Origin: Chloroflexota bacterium
Lineage (GTDB): Bacteria; Chloroflexota; Dormibacteria; Dormibacterales; Dormibacteraceae
Direction of reading: 5' to 3'
Length of the DNA: 8,537 nucleotides
Assembly (NCBI GenBank): GCA_005880175.1
Contig: VBJR01000314.1
Span: forward strand, 8,939 to 17,475
Under the pieces are notes generated by a model. It was not told the DNA's origin, did no database searches, and was given only the letters and a program-made list of their open reading frames with translations. Numbering within the stretch: position 1 is the first letter of the stretch; each line of letters starts with the position of its first letter. Made by a program: the position numbers and the translations under genes. Below are positions 1 through 5,445 of the stretch, piece by piece.

Positions 1-239
1 ACTCGTTCAGCTTTGGCACAGCGCGGCTTAGAGGGCGCCTGGGTTCGGCTGGCGGAAGACACCTCAGCCATCTCGGGCGACGCCTTATGTCGGCGAAGCC
101 TGCTCTACCCGTTGGCATCTCTCGATGTTTCCGGGCAATGGCCTGTTTCCGCGCTGGAGCCTGGCCTAACGAGGAGCGCTATTCGGACTTTCGCGGCCCA
201 GTCTAGCACCCCTCCGCGAGGCACCTTCCCGAATTGGGG
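1..239. other. No recognisable gene; uncoded stretch before the DUF5679 unit
   Basis: I see no supported gene here on either strand. A plus-strand frame is open from the left edge to a stop at 241-243, but its codons lack the strong third-position G/C bias of real genes in this window, and its translation resembles no family I know. No tRNA T-arm, tmRNA, SRP or RNase P signature was found by eye. An 11-base direct repeat, GGGTTCGGCTG, occurs at 41-51 and again at 274-284 in the leader of the next gene; its significance is unknown. The stretch may hold the tail of an upstream unit or an uncharacterised RNA. Confidence 0.5.
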
Positions 240-268
240 TTGAATTGGAGAAGGAGGGTGGATACAAT
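240..268 (+). promoter_or_regulatory. Sigma70-type promoter for the DUF5679 gene
   Basis: A -35 element TTGAAT (240-245) and a -10 element TACAAT (263-268) are separated by exactly 17 bases, close to the housekeeping consensus TTGACA-17-TATAAT. Transcription would start near 274-276, leaving a leader of about 50 nt before the GTG start at 327. This is the best-looking promoter in the window and sits in a locally AT-richer patch. Confidence 0.75.
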
Positions 269-326
269 ACGGCGGGTTCGGCTGCGCTGACGCAAATCTT
301 GAGTGCCATACAGAGAGGTCATTGCA

Positions 327-470
327 GTGGAAGGGTATTGCCTTAAGGACAAGAAAAAGGTCGAAATGAAGGACCCCAAGCCGATCACCATGAAGAATGG
401 CAAGCCGGCGACGAAGGGGACCTGCCCGATCTGCGGCACGACGATCTACAAGATCGGCAAGTCGACCTAG
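327..470 (+). CDS. DUF5679 zinc-ribbon mini-protein, 47 aa
   Basis: This very short basic protein begins VEGYCLKDKKKVEMKDPK and ends with a TCPICGTTIYKIG motif. The pattern matches what I recall of DUF5679: an N-terminal Y-C-x-K knuckle, a K-[ND]-G-[KR]-x-A middle and a C-terminal CPxCGT knuckle, probably folding as a small zinc ribbon. The function is unknown; such proteins are presumed cytoplasmic. The start is GTG at 327, chosen because AGAGAGG (312-318) lies 8 bases upstream and the frame encodes the family pattern from residue 3. Cysteines are at residues 5, 33 and 36; the place of a second N-terminal cysteine (residue 8) is Asp, so a classic four-Cys site is incomplete. It is lysine-rich and less GC-biased than its neighbours. 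It is monocistronic, with its own promoter and terminator, which suggests steady, strong expression. Confidence 0.85.
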   Translation: MEGYCLKDKKKVEMKDPKPITMKNGKPATKGTCPICGTTIYKIGKST

Positions 471-483
471 CTTCGAAGGCAAC

Positions 484-521
484 ACGAGGGCCGCGCGAGG
501 TGCGCGGCCCTCGTCCTTTTT
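484..521 (+). terminator. Rho-independent terminator after the DUF5679 gene
   Basis: There is a perfect 13-bp stem (ACGAGGGCCGCGC at 484-496 pairing with 502-514) with a 5-nt loop, followed by CC and TTTTT at 517-521. The geometry ends plus-strand transcription from the DUF5679 gene. The same hairpin lies just beyond the stop codon of the opposing trkA gene (531), but on that strand no T-tract follows, so it would act only weakly there. Confidence 0.9.
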
Positions 522-530
522 CGGCCCGGT

Positions 531-938
531 CTACGCCCGCGGGGTCACGCTGGTCTCCAGCGCGTTGAGCAGGATCTCGGTGGCGGAGATCGCCTCGTCG
601 ATGCCCAGCTCCTTGAAGATCACCACGTTGGCCGGGTTGTTGACGCGCGCGATGGTCAGCGGGACGTTGAAGTGCTTCTTCGCAAGCTGCAGGGCCACGA
701 GGTTGTCCTCGTCGTCCCCGGTGACGGCGAGCACCGCGTCGGCGCGCTCGATGCCGGTGGTGCTCAGGAACGCCATCTCGTCCCCGTCGCCGCGCATCAC
801 GATGCTGCCCAGCTGGCTCTCCAGCCAGTCGGCGCGGGCGGCGTCCTTCTCGACGAGCGTGACCTCGTCGCCCCGGTCCAGCAGGTCGCGGGACAGGAAG
901 TAGCCGACCTTGCCGCCCCCGATCACGATCGCGTACAT
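531..938 (-). CDS. TrkA-N (RCK_N) nucleotide-binding protein, short form, 135 aa
   Basis: This is a Rossmann-fold regulator of the RCK_N/TrkA-N family, which binds NAD(H) or ATP on the cytoplasmic face of K+ transporters or channels and gates them. The glycine loop IGGGKVG is at residues 6-12, an acidic residue ending strand 2 is Glu30, and the typical GDGDE (50-54), TGDDEDN (73-79) and ARVNNP (97-102) segments follow in order. It ends soon after the fold: the RCK_C ligand-binding domain found in about 220-aa KtrA/TrkA proteins is absent. The ATG at 938 lies 2 nt beyond the stop of the upstream sister gene, with a GGGGG purine run inside that gene's end acting as ribosome site, so translation is probably coupled. 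Adjacent trkA-like pairs are known, such as ceoB/ceoC of mycobacteria. No TrkH/KtrB partner is present here. Confidence 0.88.
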   Translation of the reverse strand: MYAIVIGGGKVGYFLSRDLLDRGDEVTLVEKDAARADWLESQLGSIVMRGDGDEMAFLSTTGIERADAVLAVTGDDEDNLVALQLAKKHFNVPLTIARVNNPANVVIFKELGIDEAISATEILLNALETSVTPRA

Positions 939-940
939 GG

Positions 941-1363
941 CTAGCCCCCGTTCTTGAGCATGCGCCGGACGGACGTCGCGCCCTCGATCGTCGGGCAGAA
1001 GACGCCCAGGCCGAGCTTGCGGTAGACCTCGGTTCGGATGGGGTCGTAGATGCGGCAGACGACCTTGTCCACGCGGAAGACGCGTTTGGCGATCTGCGCC
1101 GCCATGATGTTGCGGTTGTCGCCCTGGGTCACGGCGACGAACCAGTCCGCGTCCTCGATCCCGGCCCGGCGCAGGAGGTCCGCCTCCATGCCGTCGCCGA
1201 CCACGAAGTTGCCGCGGAAGCTCTCGTCGAAGACGCCACGCGACGCGGAGCGGCTGAAGGCGGCGGGGTCATTGTCCACGATGGTCACGTCGTGACCGTC
1301 CCGGTCGAGCTCCTGCGCGAGCCGGGACCCGACCCGACCGCAGCCCACGATGAGGACCTTCAT
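941..1363 (-). CDS. TrkA-N (RCK_N) nucleotide-binding protein, first of the pair, 140 aa
   Basis: This is the promoter-proximal member of the trkA pair. It is an RCK_N Rossmann domain with glycine loop GCGRVGS (residues 7-13), acidic Asp30 at the end of strand 2 (TIVDND), GDGME (57-60 region), AVTQGDNRN (77-85) and CRIYDP (103-108). Like its sister it stops after the Rossmann fold and lacks RCK_C. The start at 1363 is chosen because MKVLIVGCGRVGS is the canonical family N-terminus and TTGGAG lies about 9 bases upstream. The reading frame stays open to 1492, but the extra 43 residues have no family resemblance and non-biased codons. It probably gates a K+ uptake system, possibly as a heteromer with the downstream protein; the transporter partner lies outside the window, so the partner and ligand are inference. 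Confidence 0.88.
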   Translation of the reverse strand: MKVLIVGCGRVGSRLAQELDRDGHDVTIVDNDPAAFSRSASRGVFDESFRGNFVVGDGMEADLLRRAGIEDADWFVAVTQGDNRNIMAAQIAKRVFRVDKVVCRIYDPIRTEVYRKLGLGVFCPTIEGATSVRRMLKNGG

Positions 1364-1552
1364 CTGAAAGACTCCAAGGTCAGCGTAAGCACGGGCTCCG
1401 CCCTGCGTGTGAGTCCGTCTGCCCGAGATCGGACAGACCCCGTCTTCAGACCCGGAGGGATGCGCCACCGGCGCCCCGCACGTCCCGGACAAGCGGGGGG
1501 GTTCCGGAAGGGGGGGCCTGCCCGCTCTTGCTCGATCACGCGGCCCATTCTA
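1364..1552 (-). promoter_or_regulatory. Inverted-repeat-rich leader of the trkA pair
   Basis: On the minus strand a possible -10 TAGAAT (1552-1547) has no convincing -35; it would give a leader of about 175 nt before the ATG at 1363. The leader contains several dyads: a 22-bp imperfect palindrome with GTCTG...CAGAC arms and inner CCGA/TCGG (1417-1438), GTCT-TC-AGAC (1442-1451), GCGCC-ACC-GGCGC (1462-1474), and a nested hairpin CCCCGC/GCGGGG enclosing GTCC/GGAC (1474-1498). These could be operator sites or a structured RNA. I cannot assign a known riboswitch class, and chance dyads are common at this GC content. Confidence 0.35.
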
Positions 1553-1581
1553 GGTGGCGGGGGTGCGACGCCCGCCCTTGT

Positions 1582-1587
1582 TAGGAT
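1582..1587 (+). promoter_or_regulatory. Possible -10 element for the 62-aa protein/USP/DUF2127 operon
   Basis: TAGGAT ends 9 bases before the GTG at 1597, so a transcript could be leaderless or nearly so. No recognisable -35 is seen upstream, where G-rich sequence dominates. The GGATGG of the same patch could instead serve as a weak ribosome site. Support is weak and rests only on position and similarity to TANNNT. Confidence 0.3.
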
Positions 1588-1596
1588 GGGCGCGAG

Positions 1597-1785
1597 GTGC
1601 GCTTTCCGTTCACGTTCATGGGGGTCATGTCGCTGGTCCTGGGCGCCTGGATCCTGGTCTACTTCCTGATCCGACAGCCGGACGGACCGGTCAGCGGGGG
1701 GATCGAGGTCGCGGTCGCGTTCGTCATGATCGCGTTCGGCTCCTGGGTCGTGTGGCGGCGCCTGACCGGCCGCGAGCACGGCTGA
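1597..1785 (+). CDS. Small two-helix membrane protein, 62 aa
   Basis: I do not recognise the family. The protein has two predicted membrane helices, about residues 5-25 (beginning PFTFMGVMSL and ending VYFLI) and 36-53 (IEVAVAFVMIAFGSWVVW). They are joined by a short polar loop with PDG and GG, and followed by a basic tail WRRLTGREHG. By the positive-inside rule the C-terminus is cytoplasmic, so the loop is probably outside. The GTG at 1597 is preferred because only it has purine-rich sequence nearby; in-frame ATGs at 1618 and 1627 would cut into helix 1. Its TGA stop overlaps the ATG of the USP gene (TGATG, 1783-1787), which indicates one operon with translational coupling. It may be a membrane partner for the stress protein, but that is inference from the coupling alone. 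Confidence 0.7.
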   Translation: MRFPFTFMGVMSLVLGAWILVYFLIRQPDGPVSGGIEVAVAFVMIAFGSWVVWRRLTGREHG

Positions 1786-2243
1786 TGCCGCATCACCACA
1801 TCGGGGGCCGCATCCTCGTGACGTTGGGCGGTCACCAGGTCGACGAGGAGACGGTCAGGCTGGCCTGCCGGATGGCGACCAGGCCCCGGGGCGAGGGCAA
1901 GGAGCCGGCCAAGCTCTACGCGGTCCACGTGGTCGAGGTCAACCGGGCGCTGCCGCTGAGCGCCACCGTCGAGCACCAGCAGGAGCGGGGCGAACAGATC
2001 CTGGACGCCGCCGAGCAGATCGCCGCCGAGTACGACCTCCCGGTCGAGGCGGAGATGGTCCAGGCACGCGACACGGGCCCGGCCATCGTGGGCGAGGCGG
2101 AGGAGTGGCACGCCGACCTGATCGTCATGGGCCTGCCGTACAAGCGCCGGTTCGGCGAGTTCAACCTGGGCAAGACGGCGCCGTACGTGCTCAAGAACGC
2201 GCCATGCCGGGTGATCCTGTTCCGCGAACGGCTGGACGCGTAG
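1785..2243 (+). CDS. Universal stress protein (UspA) domain protein, 152 aa
   Basis: This is a single Usp domain, an alpha/beta fold that usually forms dimers in the cytoplasm and adjusts stress physiology or transporter activity. Strand 1 is RILVTLGG (9-16), the second core strand is KLYAVHVVEV (43-52), a long helix with HQQERGEQILDAAEQIAAEY follows, then DLIVMGL (111-117) and the C-terminal strand CRVILFRE (141-148). The family ATP loop is G-2x-G-9x-G-[S/T]. Here it is G116-LP-Y119, nine residues, G129-K130, so the second Gly is Tyr and the Ser/Thr is Lys. The usual Asp near the end of strand 1 is also missing. ATP binding is therefore doubtful. The ATG is fused to the preceding stop (TGATG), and the 3' end probably overlaps the DUF2127 start. 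Its setting between two membrane-protein genes suggests a role at a membrane partner (inference). Confidence 0.88.
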   Translation: MPHHHIGGRILVTLGGHQVDEETVRLACRMATRPRGEGKEPAKLYAVHVVEVNRALPLSATVEHQQERGEQILDAAEQIAAEYDLPVEAEMVQARDTGPAIVGEAEEWHADLIVMGLPYKRRFGEFNLGKTAPYVLKNAPCRVILFRERLDA

Positions 2244-2767
2244 GCGGCGAGTCCCGGCCGGGCTGGCTCCGCCGCTTCTGGCGGGAGCTGGGATCGATCG
2301 TGCCGGAGCACGACGCGGTGGTCAGGCTCATCATCCTGGAGCGCCTGCTCAAGTCCGCGGTGCTGGTGGTCGCGGCGGTCTCGCTCGTCGTGGCCAACCG
2401 GCTGGGCTACCTCGGCCTGCTGAGCGCGGAGCTGCGGGAGCAGCTCAACCTGTCGGCCGGCGACGGCCTGATCAGCCGCGGGATCGCCTGGGCGCTCGAC
2501 ACGCTCGGCCACCTGCTGCCGCACGTGACGCTCCTGGCGCTCGCGGCGCTGCTGTACGCGGCGCTGGAGACGACCGAGGGCGTGGGCCTGGCGCTGCGCC
2601 GGCGCTGGGCGGAGTACCTCACGGTCATCGCGACGGGCGTGCTGATCCCGTTCGAGCTCACGGAGGTCGTGGCGCGGCCCACCGTCTTCCGCGTGGGCGC
2701 GCTGCTGGTCAACGTCGCGGTCGTGGTCTACCTGGCGTACCGGAAGCGGCTGTTCGTCGGCGTCTGA
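2204..2767 (+). CDS. DUF2127 family membrane protein, up to 187 aa
   Basis: The C-terminal two thirds match what I know of DUF2127: a start like HDAVVRLIILERLLK, then LLYAALETTEGVGLALRRRW (first residue about 117), AEYLTVIATGVLIPFELTEV (136-155), and a last helix VNVAVVVYLAYRKR. Predicted membrane helices lie at about 48-66, 106-124, 139-157 and 164-180. The function of the family is not established. The start is uncertain. ATG 2204 overlaps the USP gene by 40 nt and has no clear ribosome site; the alternative GTG at 2300 (155 aa) is preceded by GGGAG but would drop the biased-codon stretch RPGWLRRFWRELG. It is the last gene of the operon. A short dyad (CCGTC-T-GACGG, 2769-2779) sits between its stop and the convergent phosphoesterase gene. 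Confidence 0.82.
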   Translation: MPGDPVPRTAGRVGGESRPGWLRRFWRELGSIVPEHDAVVRLIILERLLKSAVLVVAAVSLVVANRLGYLGLLSAELREQLNLSAGDGLISRGIAWALDTLGHLLPHVTLLALAALLYAALETTEGVGLALRRRWAEYLTVIATGVLIPFELTEVVARPTVFRVGALLVNVAVVVYLAYRKRLFVGV

Positions 2768-2779
2768 GCCGTCTGACGG

Positions 2780-3493
2780 TCAGTAGCCGAACTCGAGGCG
2801 GTGGGCGAACCGCGCCGGCAGCCCGGCCTCCATGATCGCCTTCTGGGCGGCCAGGCGGTCGTAGCCGACGCGGCGGAACTCGAACGTGCTCGCCTCGGTG
2901 TCCCAGATCCCGTAGCTGGAGTCGGGGTCGCGATCCCTCGGCTGGCCGACGCTGCCGGGGTTGACCAGGACCGGTCCGTGGAGCTCGACGGGGCCGGTGC
3001 GGTACTGGTGCCGGACCCGGTCGCCGTCCATCCGGAACACGCCCGGCAGGTGCGAGTGGCCGTGGAAGCAGAGGCTGCCGCCCAGCTCCGCGAGGTTGGC
3101 GGCCGCGCTCTCGGCGTCCATCACGTACTCGAAGACCGGGCTGCGCGGGCTGGCGTGCACGAGGAGGGCGCCGTCCCGCCGGTCGGTGGGCGGCCTGGCG
3201 CCGAGCCAGTCCACGCGCTCCGGGCCGATCTGCTCGACCGTCCACCGGATCGCCGTGGCCGCGTCGTCGTTGAACCAGTCCAGGACGTCGCGGTCGGCGC
3301 AGGCCAGGTCGTGGTTGCCGAGCAGCGTGAGCCACTGCCGGTTGCGCACGTAGTCCAGGCACTGGACCGGGTTGCCCCCGTAGCCCACCACGTCGCCCAG
3401 GCAGATCACGTCGTCGATCGCCGGGAGGTCGTCCAGCACGGCCTCCAGCGCCGGCCAGTTGGCGTGGATGTCGGAGATGACCGCGACTCTCAT
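2780..3493 (-). CDS. Calcineurin-like metallophosphoesterase, 237 aa
   Basis: This is a complete two-metal phosphoesterase of the YfcE/MJ0936-like group (Metallophos_2), probably cytoplasmic, hydrolysing phosphodiesters or phosphomonoesters; the natural substrate cannot be read from the sequence. Metal ligands are visible in order: D8 and H10 (SDIHANWPAL), D34 (GDVVGYG), N60/H61 (GNHD), H113 (VHASPR), and H146/H148 (HGHSH). The late NPGSVGQPRDRDP segment (178-190) is also characteristic. Length is typical for the family, with no signal peptide. The start at 3493 gives MRVAVISDIHANW, the usual family N-terminus; no strong ribosome site is seen, which fits a coupled downstream gene. It follows the DedA gene after 30 nt on the same strand, so the two are probably co-transcribed. 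Its stop is 12 nt from the convergent DUF2127 stop. Confidence 0.93.
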   Translation of the reverse strand: MRVAVISDIHANWPALEAVLDDLPAIDDVICLGDVVGYGGNPVQCLDYVRNRQWLTLLGNHDLACADRDVLDWFNDDAATAIRWTVEQIGPERVDWLGARPPTDRRDGALLVHASPRSPVFEYVMDAESAAANLAELGGSLCFHGHSHLPGVFRMDGDRVRHQYRTGPVELHGPVLVNPGSVGQPRDRDPDSSYGIWDTEASTFEFRRVGYDRLAAQKAIMEAGLPARFAHRLEFGY

Positions 3494-3523
3494 GGGGACC
3501 GGACGCCGGGCTGGGCGGCGGCC

Positions 3524-4159
3524 TCAGGCCCGGCCGGTCGGCTCGGCCAGCCGCTTCTTGAGGTTGTGCTCCAGCACGAGGTAGCCGATCGCCGCGACGA
3601 GGACGAGGATGCCGGCCGCCAGGAGCGGCGTGTGGTAGCGCTCGAACAGCTCGGTCCAGTGCTGGCCGGCGGCCCGTCCGACCAGCAGCACGAGGATGTT
3701 CCAGATCGTGCAGCCGGCCAGCGTGGCGATGATGAACGAGCGGTACGGCATCGCCGCCAGCCCCGCCGGGTAGGACATGACCGTCCGGATGACCGGCGTG
3801 AGGCGGGCCAGGAAGATCGCGAGCGGACCACGGTGCCGGAAGAACCGCTCGGCCGCGTCGAGCCGGGCGGGGGTGAGGAACACGTAGTGGCCGACCTTGC
3901 GGACGCCGGCGGGCCCGAAGCGGCGGGCCACGTACCAGGAGAAGGTGGCGCCCGTGATGGTGCCGAGGACGGAGGCGGCGAGGGCGACGAAGAGGTTGAG
4001 GTGGCCGGCCCCGACGAGGAACCCGCTGAACTGCAGGATGGCCTCGTTGGGCAGCGGCACGGCGGCGCTCTCCACGCTGAGCCACACGACGATCACGAGG
4101 TACAGCAGCGCAGGCGGCAGACTCGCCACCGCGTCGACGACGGTGATGGCGCTGTTCAC
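3524..4159 (-). CDS. DedA/SNARE-associated-like (VTT domain) membrane protein, 211 aa
   Basis: This belongs to the DedA family, integral membrane proteins linked to envelope integrity, proton-motive force and, for some members, lipid scrambling or undecaprenyl-phosphate recycling. Visible family features include the re-entrant loop LPNEAI with Glu39, the helix FSGFLVGAG, the glycine-rich GTITGATFSWYVARRFG, and FLARLTPVIRTVMSYPAGLAAM with Arg119 and Arg125, the conserved arginine pair. Helices near the C-terminus include residues after GCTIWNILVLLVG and LLAAGILVLVAAIGYLVL. The GTG at 4159 gives a family-typical N-terminus and length. The frame stays open to an ATG at 4270, adding 37 Arg-rich residues with poorer codon bias; I regard that extension as less likely. 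The metallophosphoesterase follows after 30 nt, so a shared role in phospholipid or polyprenyl-phosphate metabolism is possible but unproven. Confidence 0.88.
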   Translation of the reverse strand: MNSAITVVDAVASLPPALLYLVIVVWLSVESAAVPLPNEAILQFSGFLVGAGHLNLFVALAASVLGTITGATFSWYVARRFGPAGVRKVGHYVFLTPARLDAAERFFRHRGPLAIFLARLTPVIRTVMSYPAGLAAMPYRSFIIATLAGCTIWNILVLLVGRAAGQHWTELFERYHTPLLAAGILVLVAAIGYLVLEHNLKKRLAEPTGRA

Positions 4160-4477
4160 GACTTCGGCCCAGGGTACGCGACTGCGGCCAGCGTGCGCCG
4201 GGCGATGCCGGCGGATTCGGGACACGCGCGCGGCGGGGGTACGCCGAGGACGCCGCCGGCGCCGGGACATGCGCCCACCCGGGCCACGGCCGGGACCACC
4301 GCAGCTCGTCGCCGCTCAGGAGGAGGCCGCCAGGAGGCCCCCATCCCCAGGCCGCCCCACCCGGGGAGATCGAGGTCGCGCGGCAGGTTCGCACGGCGCG
4401 GGGGTCCTGTCAAGACCACCTGTCGAGTCGGTTCATTGTCCGCGATCCGTCCGCCTCCAGCCGCCATCCTCTGAGGC
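4160..4477. promoter_or_regulatory. Divergent intergenic region between the DedA and LuxR genes
   Basis: This 318-base stretch separates the divergent DedA (minus) and LuxR-type (plus) genes, so promoters in both directions are expected. None is convincing by eye. TTGTCC at 4436-4441 is a possible plus -35, but no -10 lies at proper spacing. A direct repeat, CTGTCAAG (4407-4414) and CTGTCGAG (4420-4427), with a 13-base period is a possible operator. The left part (4160-4270) could be an Arg-rich extension of the DedA protein. Nothing else is recognised. Confidence 0.35.
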
Positions 4478-5125
4478 ATGGACTCCGCCCTCGACCTCCC
4501 GACGCTCGAGTTCCGCCTCCACCACGCCATGGCGCTGGTCCGCCAGGACCGCTGGCTGCTCGGCGCCCTCCGCGACGGCAAGCTCCGGGTCCTCGCCGAC
4601 TCCAGCCCCGAGCTCCACCGGCCGTACCGCCGCACCCGCACCCTCGCCCATCTGGCCCGCCGGTGCCTGCACGAGCGCCGGCCGCTGACCGTGTCCGCGG
4701 TGGGCCGCCCGGCCCGCCACGGCGACGGCCCCGCGGACGACTGGGAGCTCGACTGGCCCGCCCTGCTCTACGCGCCCGTCGGCATGCCCGCCCGCCGCCC
4801 GATCGGCCTCCTGGTCATGGGCAGCCGCGCCGAGCACTGGTACCAGCAGCAGGAGGTCGACTACGCGGCCGCGCTCGGCGTCACCCTCACCGGGCTGGTC
4901 CTCGCACTGGGCGGCCCGCTGACCCGCCTCAGCGACCGCGAGCGGCAGACCGCCCACCTGATCGCCCAGGGCCTCTCGCTCCCGGAGACGTCGGTGGCAC
5001 TCCGCCTCGGCCTGGACGAGGCGCGCGACCTGGTGGACGGGGTCCTCCGCAAACTGTCGGTCCGGTCTCCCGGCCAGCTGGCCGACTGCTGGCCGGCGCT
5101 CGACTCGATGGGGGGCTACGCGTGA
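4478..5125 (+). CDS. GAF-like/LuxR-type HTH transcriptional regulator, 215 aa
   Basis: The C-terminus (about residues 147-205) carries a LuxR/GerE-type helix-turn-helix: LTRLSDRERQTAHLIAQGLS, then helices ending VLRKLSVRSPGQLADCW. The first 145 residues look like a GAF-type sensor, with DWPALLYAPVGMP (92-104) and RPIGLLVMGSR (107-117) as the core strands, and a terminal helix VDYAAALGVTLTGLVLAL. The usual recognition helix (SxxTVKxHV) is replaced by LDEARDLVDGVLRKL, which contains acidic residues where basic or polar ones are expected, so DNA binding may be altered. No phospho-receiver domain is present. The ATG at 4478 has CTGAGG nearby but very close, so the ribosome site is poor. It is monocistronic, and its end overlaps the convergent 109-aa gene by 10 nt. 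Target genes and ligand are unknown. Confidence 0.85.
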   Translation: MDSALDLPTLEFRLHHAMALVRQDRWLLGALRDGKLRVLADSSPELHRPYRRTRTLAHLARRCLHERRPLTVSAVGRPARHGDGPADDWELDWPALLYAPVGMPARRPIGLLVMGSRAEHWYQQQEVDYAAALGVTLTGLVLALGGPLTRLSDRERQTAHLIAQGLSLPETSVALRLGLDEARDLVDGVLRKLSVRSPGQLADCWPALDSMGGYA

Positions 5126-5445
5126 TCCCGGCGCTCGGCCGCCCGGCGCCGGCGGTACCACTCCAGCGTGGCCACCACCAGCGGGTGCCGCGCCCAGCGC
5201 AGCAGCGTGCGCCAGGGCACGAGCAGCTCCCGCGTCTCGGCCTGCTGCGCCGACAGGAGGGCGAGGGCGGCCAGCGCGTCGGCGCGCATCGTCTCGACGG
5301 CCGCCCGGAGCGCCAGCGCCCGGCGCCGCACCCGTACGATCCGCGGCACCACCGGGAGCGCCGCCACGACGACGATAGCCGCGCCGGCGACCAGCAGGAC
5401 CCGTCCGACGAGTCCGGCCAGGTCAGCCGCCGCGGCCGCGCTCAC
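5116..5445 (-). CDS. Small single-pass membrane protein, 109 aa
   Basis: I do not recognise the family. The N-terminus holds one long hydrophobic helix (about residues 9-36, GRVLLVAGAAIVVVAALPVV). A strongly basic segment RIVRVRRRALALR follows, then a helical, possibly coiled-coil stretch ETMRADALAALALLSAQQAETREL, and a C-terminus WYRRRRAAERRDHA. By the positive-inside rule the long tail is cytoplasmic. The start is GTG at 5445, with only a GGCGGCGG run as ribosome site. It lies 18 nt downstream of the gyrA stop on the same strand and is probably co-transcribed with it. Its last 10 nt overlap the end of the convergent LuxR-type gene. Codon bias matches real genes here, which supports coding, but no function can be assigned. 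Confidence 0.65.
   Translation of the reverse strand: MSAAAAADLAGLVGRVLLVAGAAIVVVAALPVVPRIVRVRRRALALRAAVETMRADALAALALLSAQQAETRELLVPWRTLLRWARHPLVVATLEWYRRRRAAERRDHA

Noticed and set aside
13..243. A 76-codon plus-strand open frame at the left edge
   Set aside because: It has no codon bias like the real genes, no family resemblance and no ribosome site.
41..284. The 11-bp direct repeat GGGTTCGGCTG as attachment sites or a mobile-element border
   Set aside because: The copies are short and there is no integrase, transposase or terminal inverted repeat between or beside them.
1..326. tRNA, tmRNA or other stable RNA gene in the low-bias left end
   Set aside because: GGTTCG-like strings occur, but no complete T-arm with acceptor pairing or other RNA hallmark could be found by eye.
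2764..2783. Bidirectional terminator between the convergent DUF2127 and phosphoesterase genes
   Set aside because: The dyad has an essentially 1-nt loop (CCGTC-T-GACGG), overlaps both stop codons and has no T-tract, so I would not call it a terminator.
2709..4474. Very long overlapping open frames on both strands (over 550 codons each) across the phosphoesterase/DedA region
   Set aside because: They are high-GC shadow frames rich in Arg, Pro, Gly and Ala with no family motifs, and they lie opposite or out of frame with clearly recognisable proteins.
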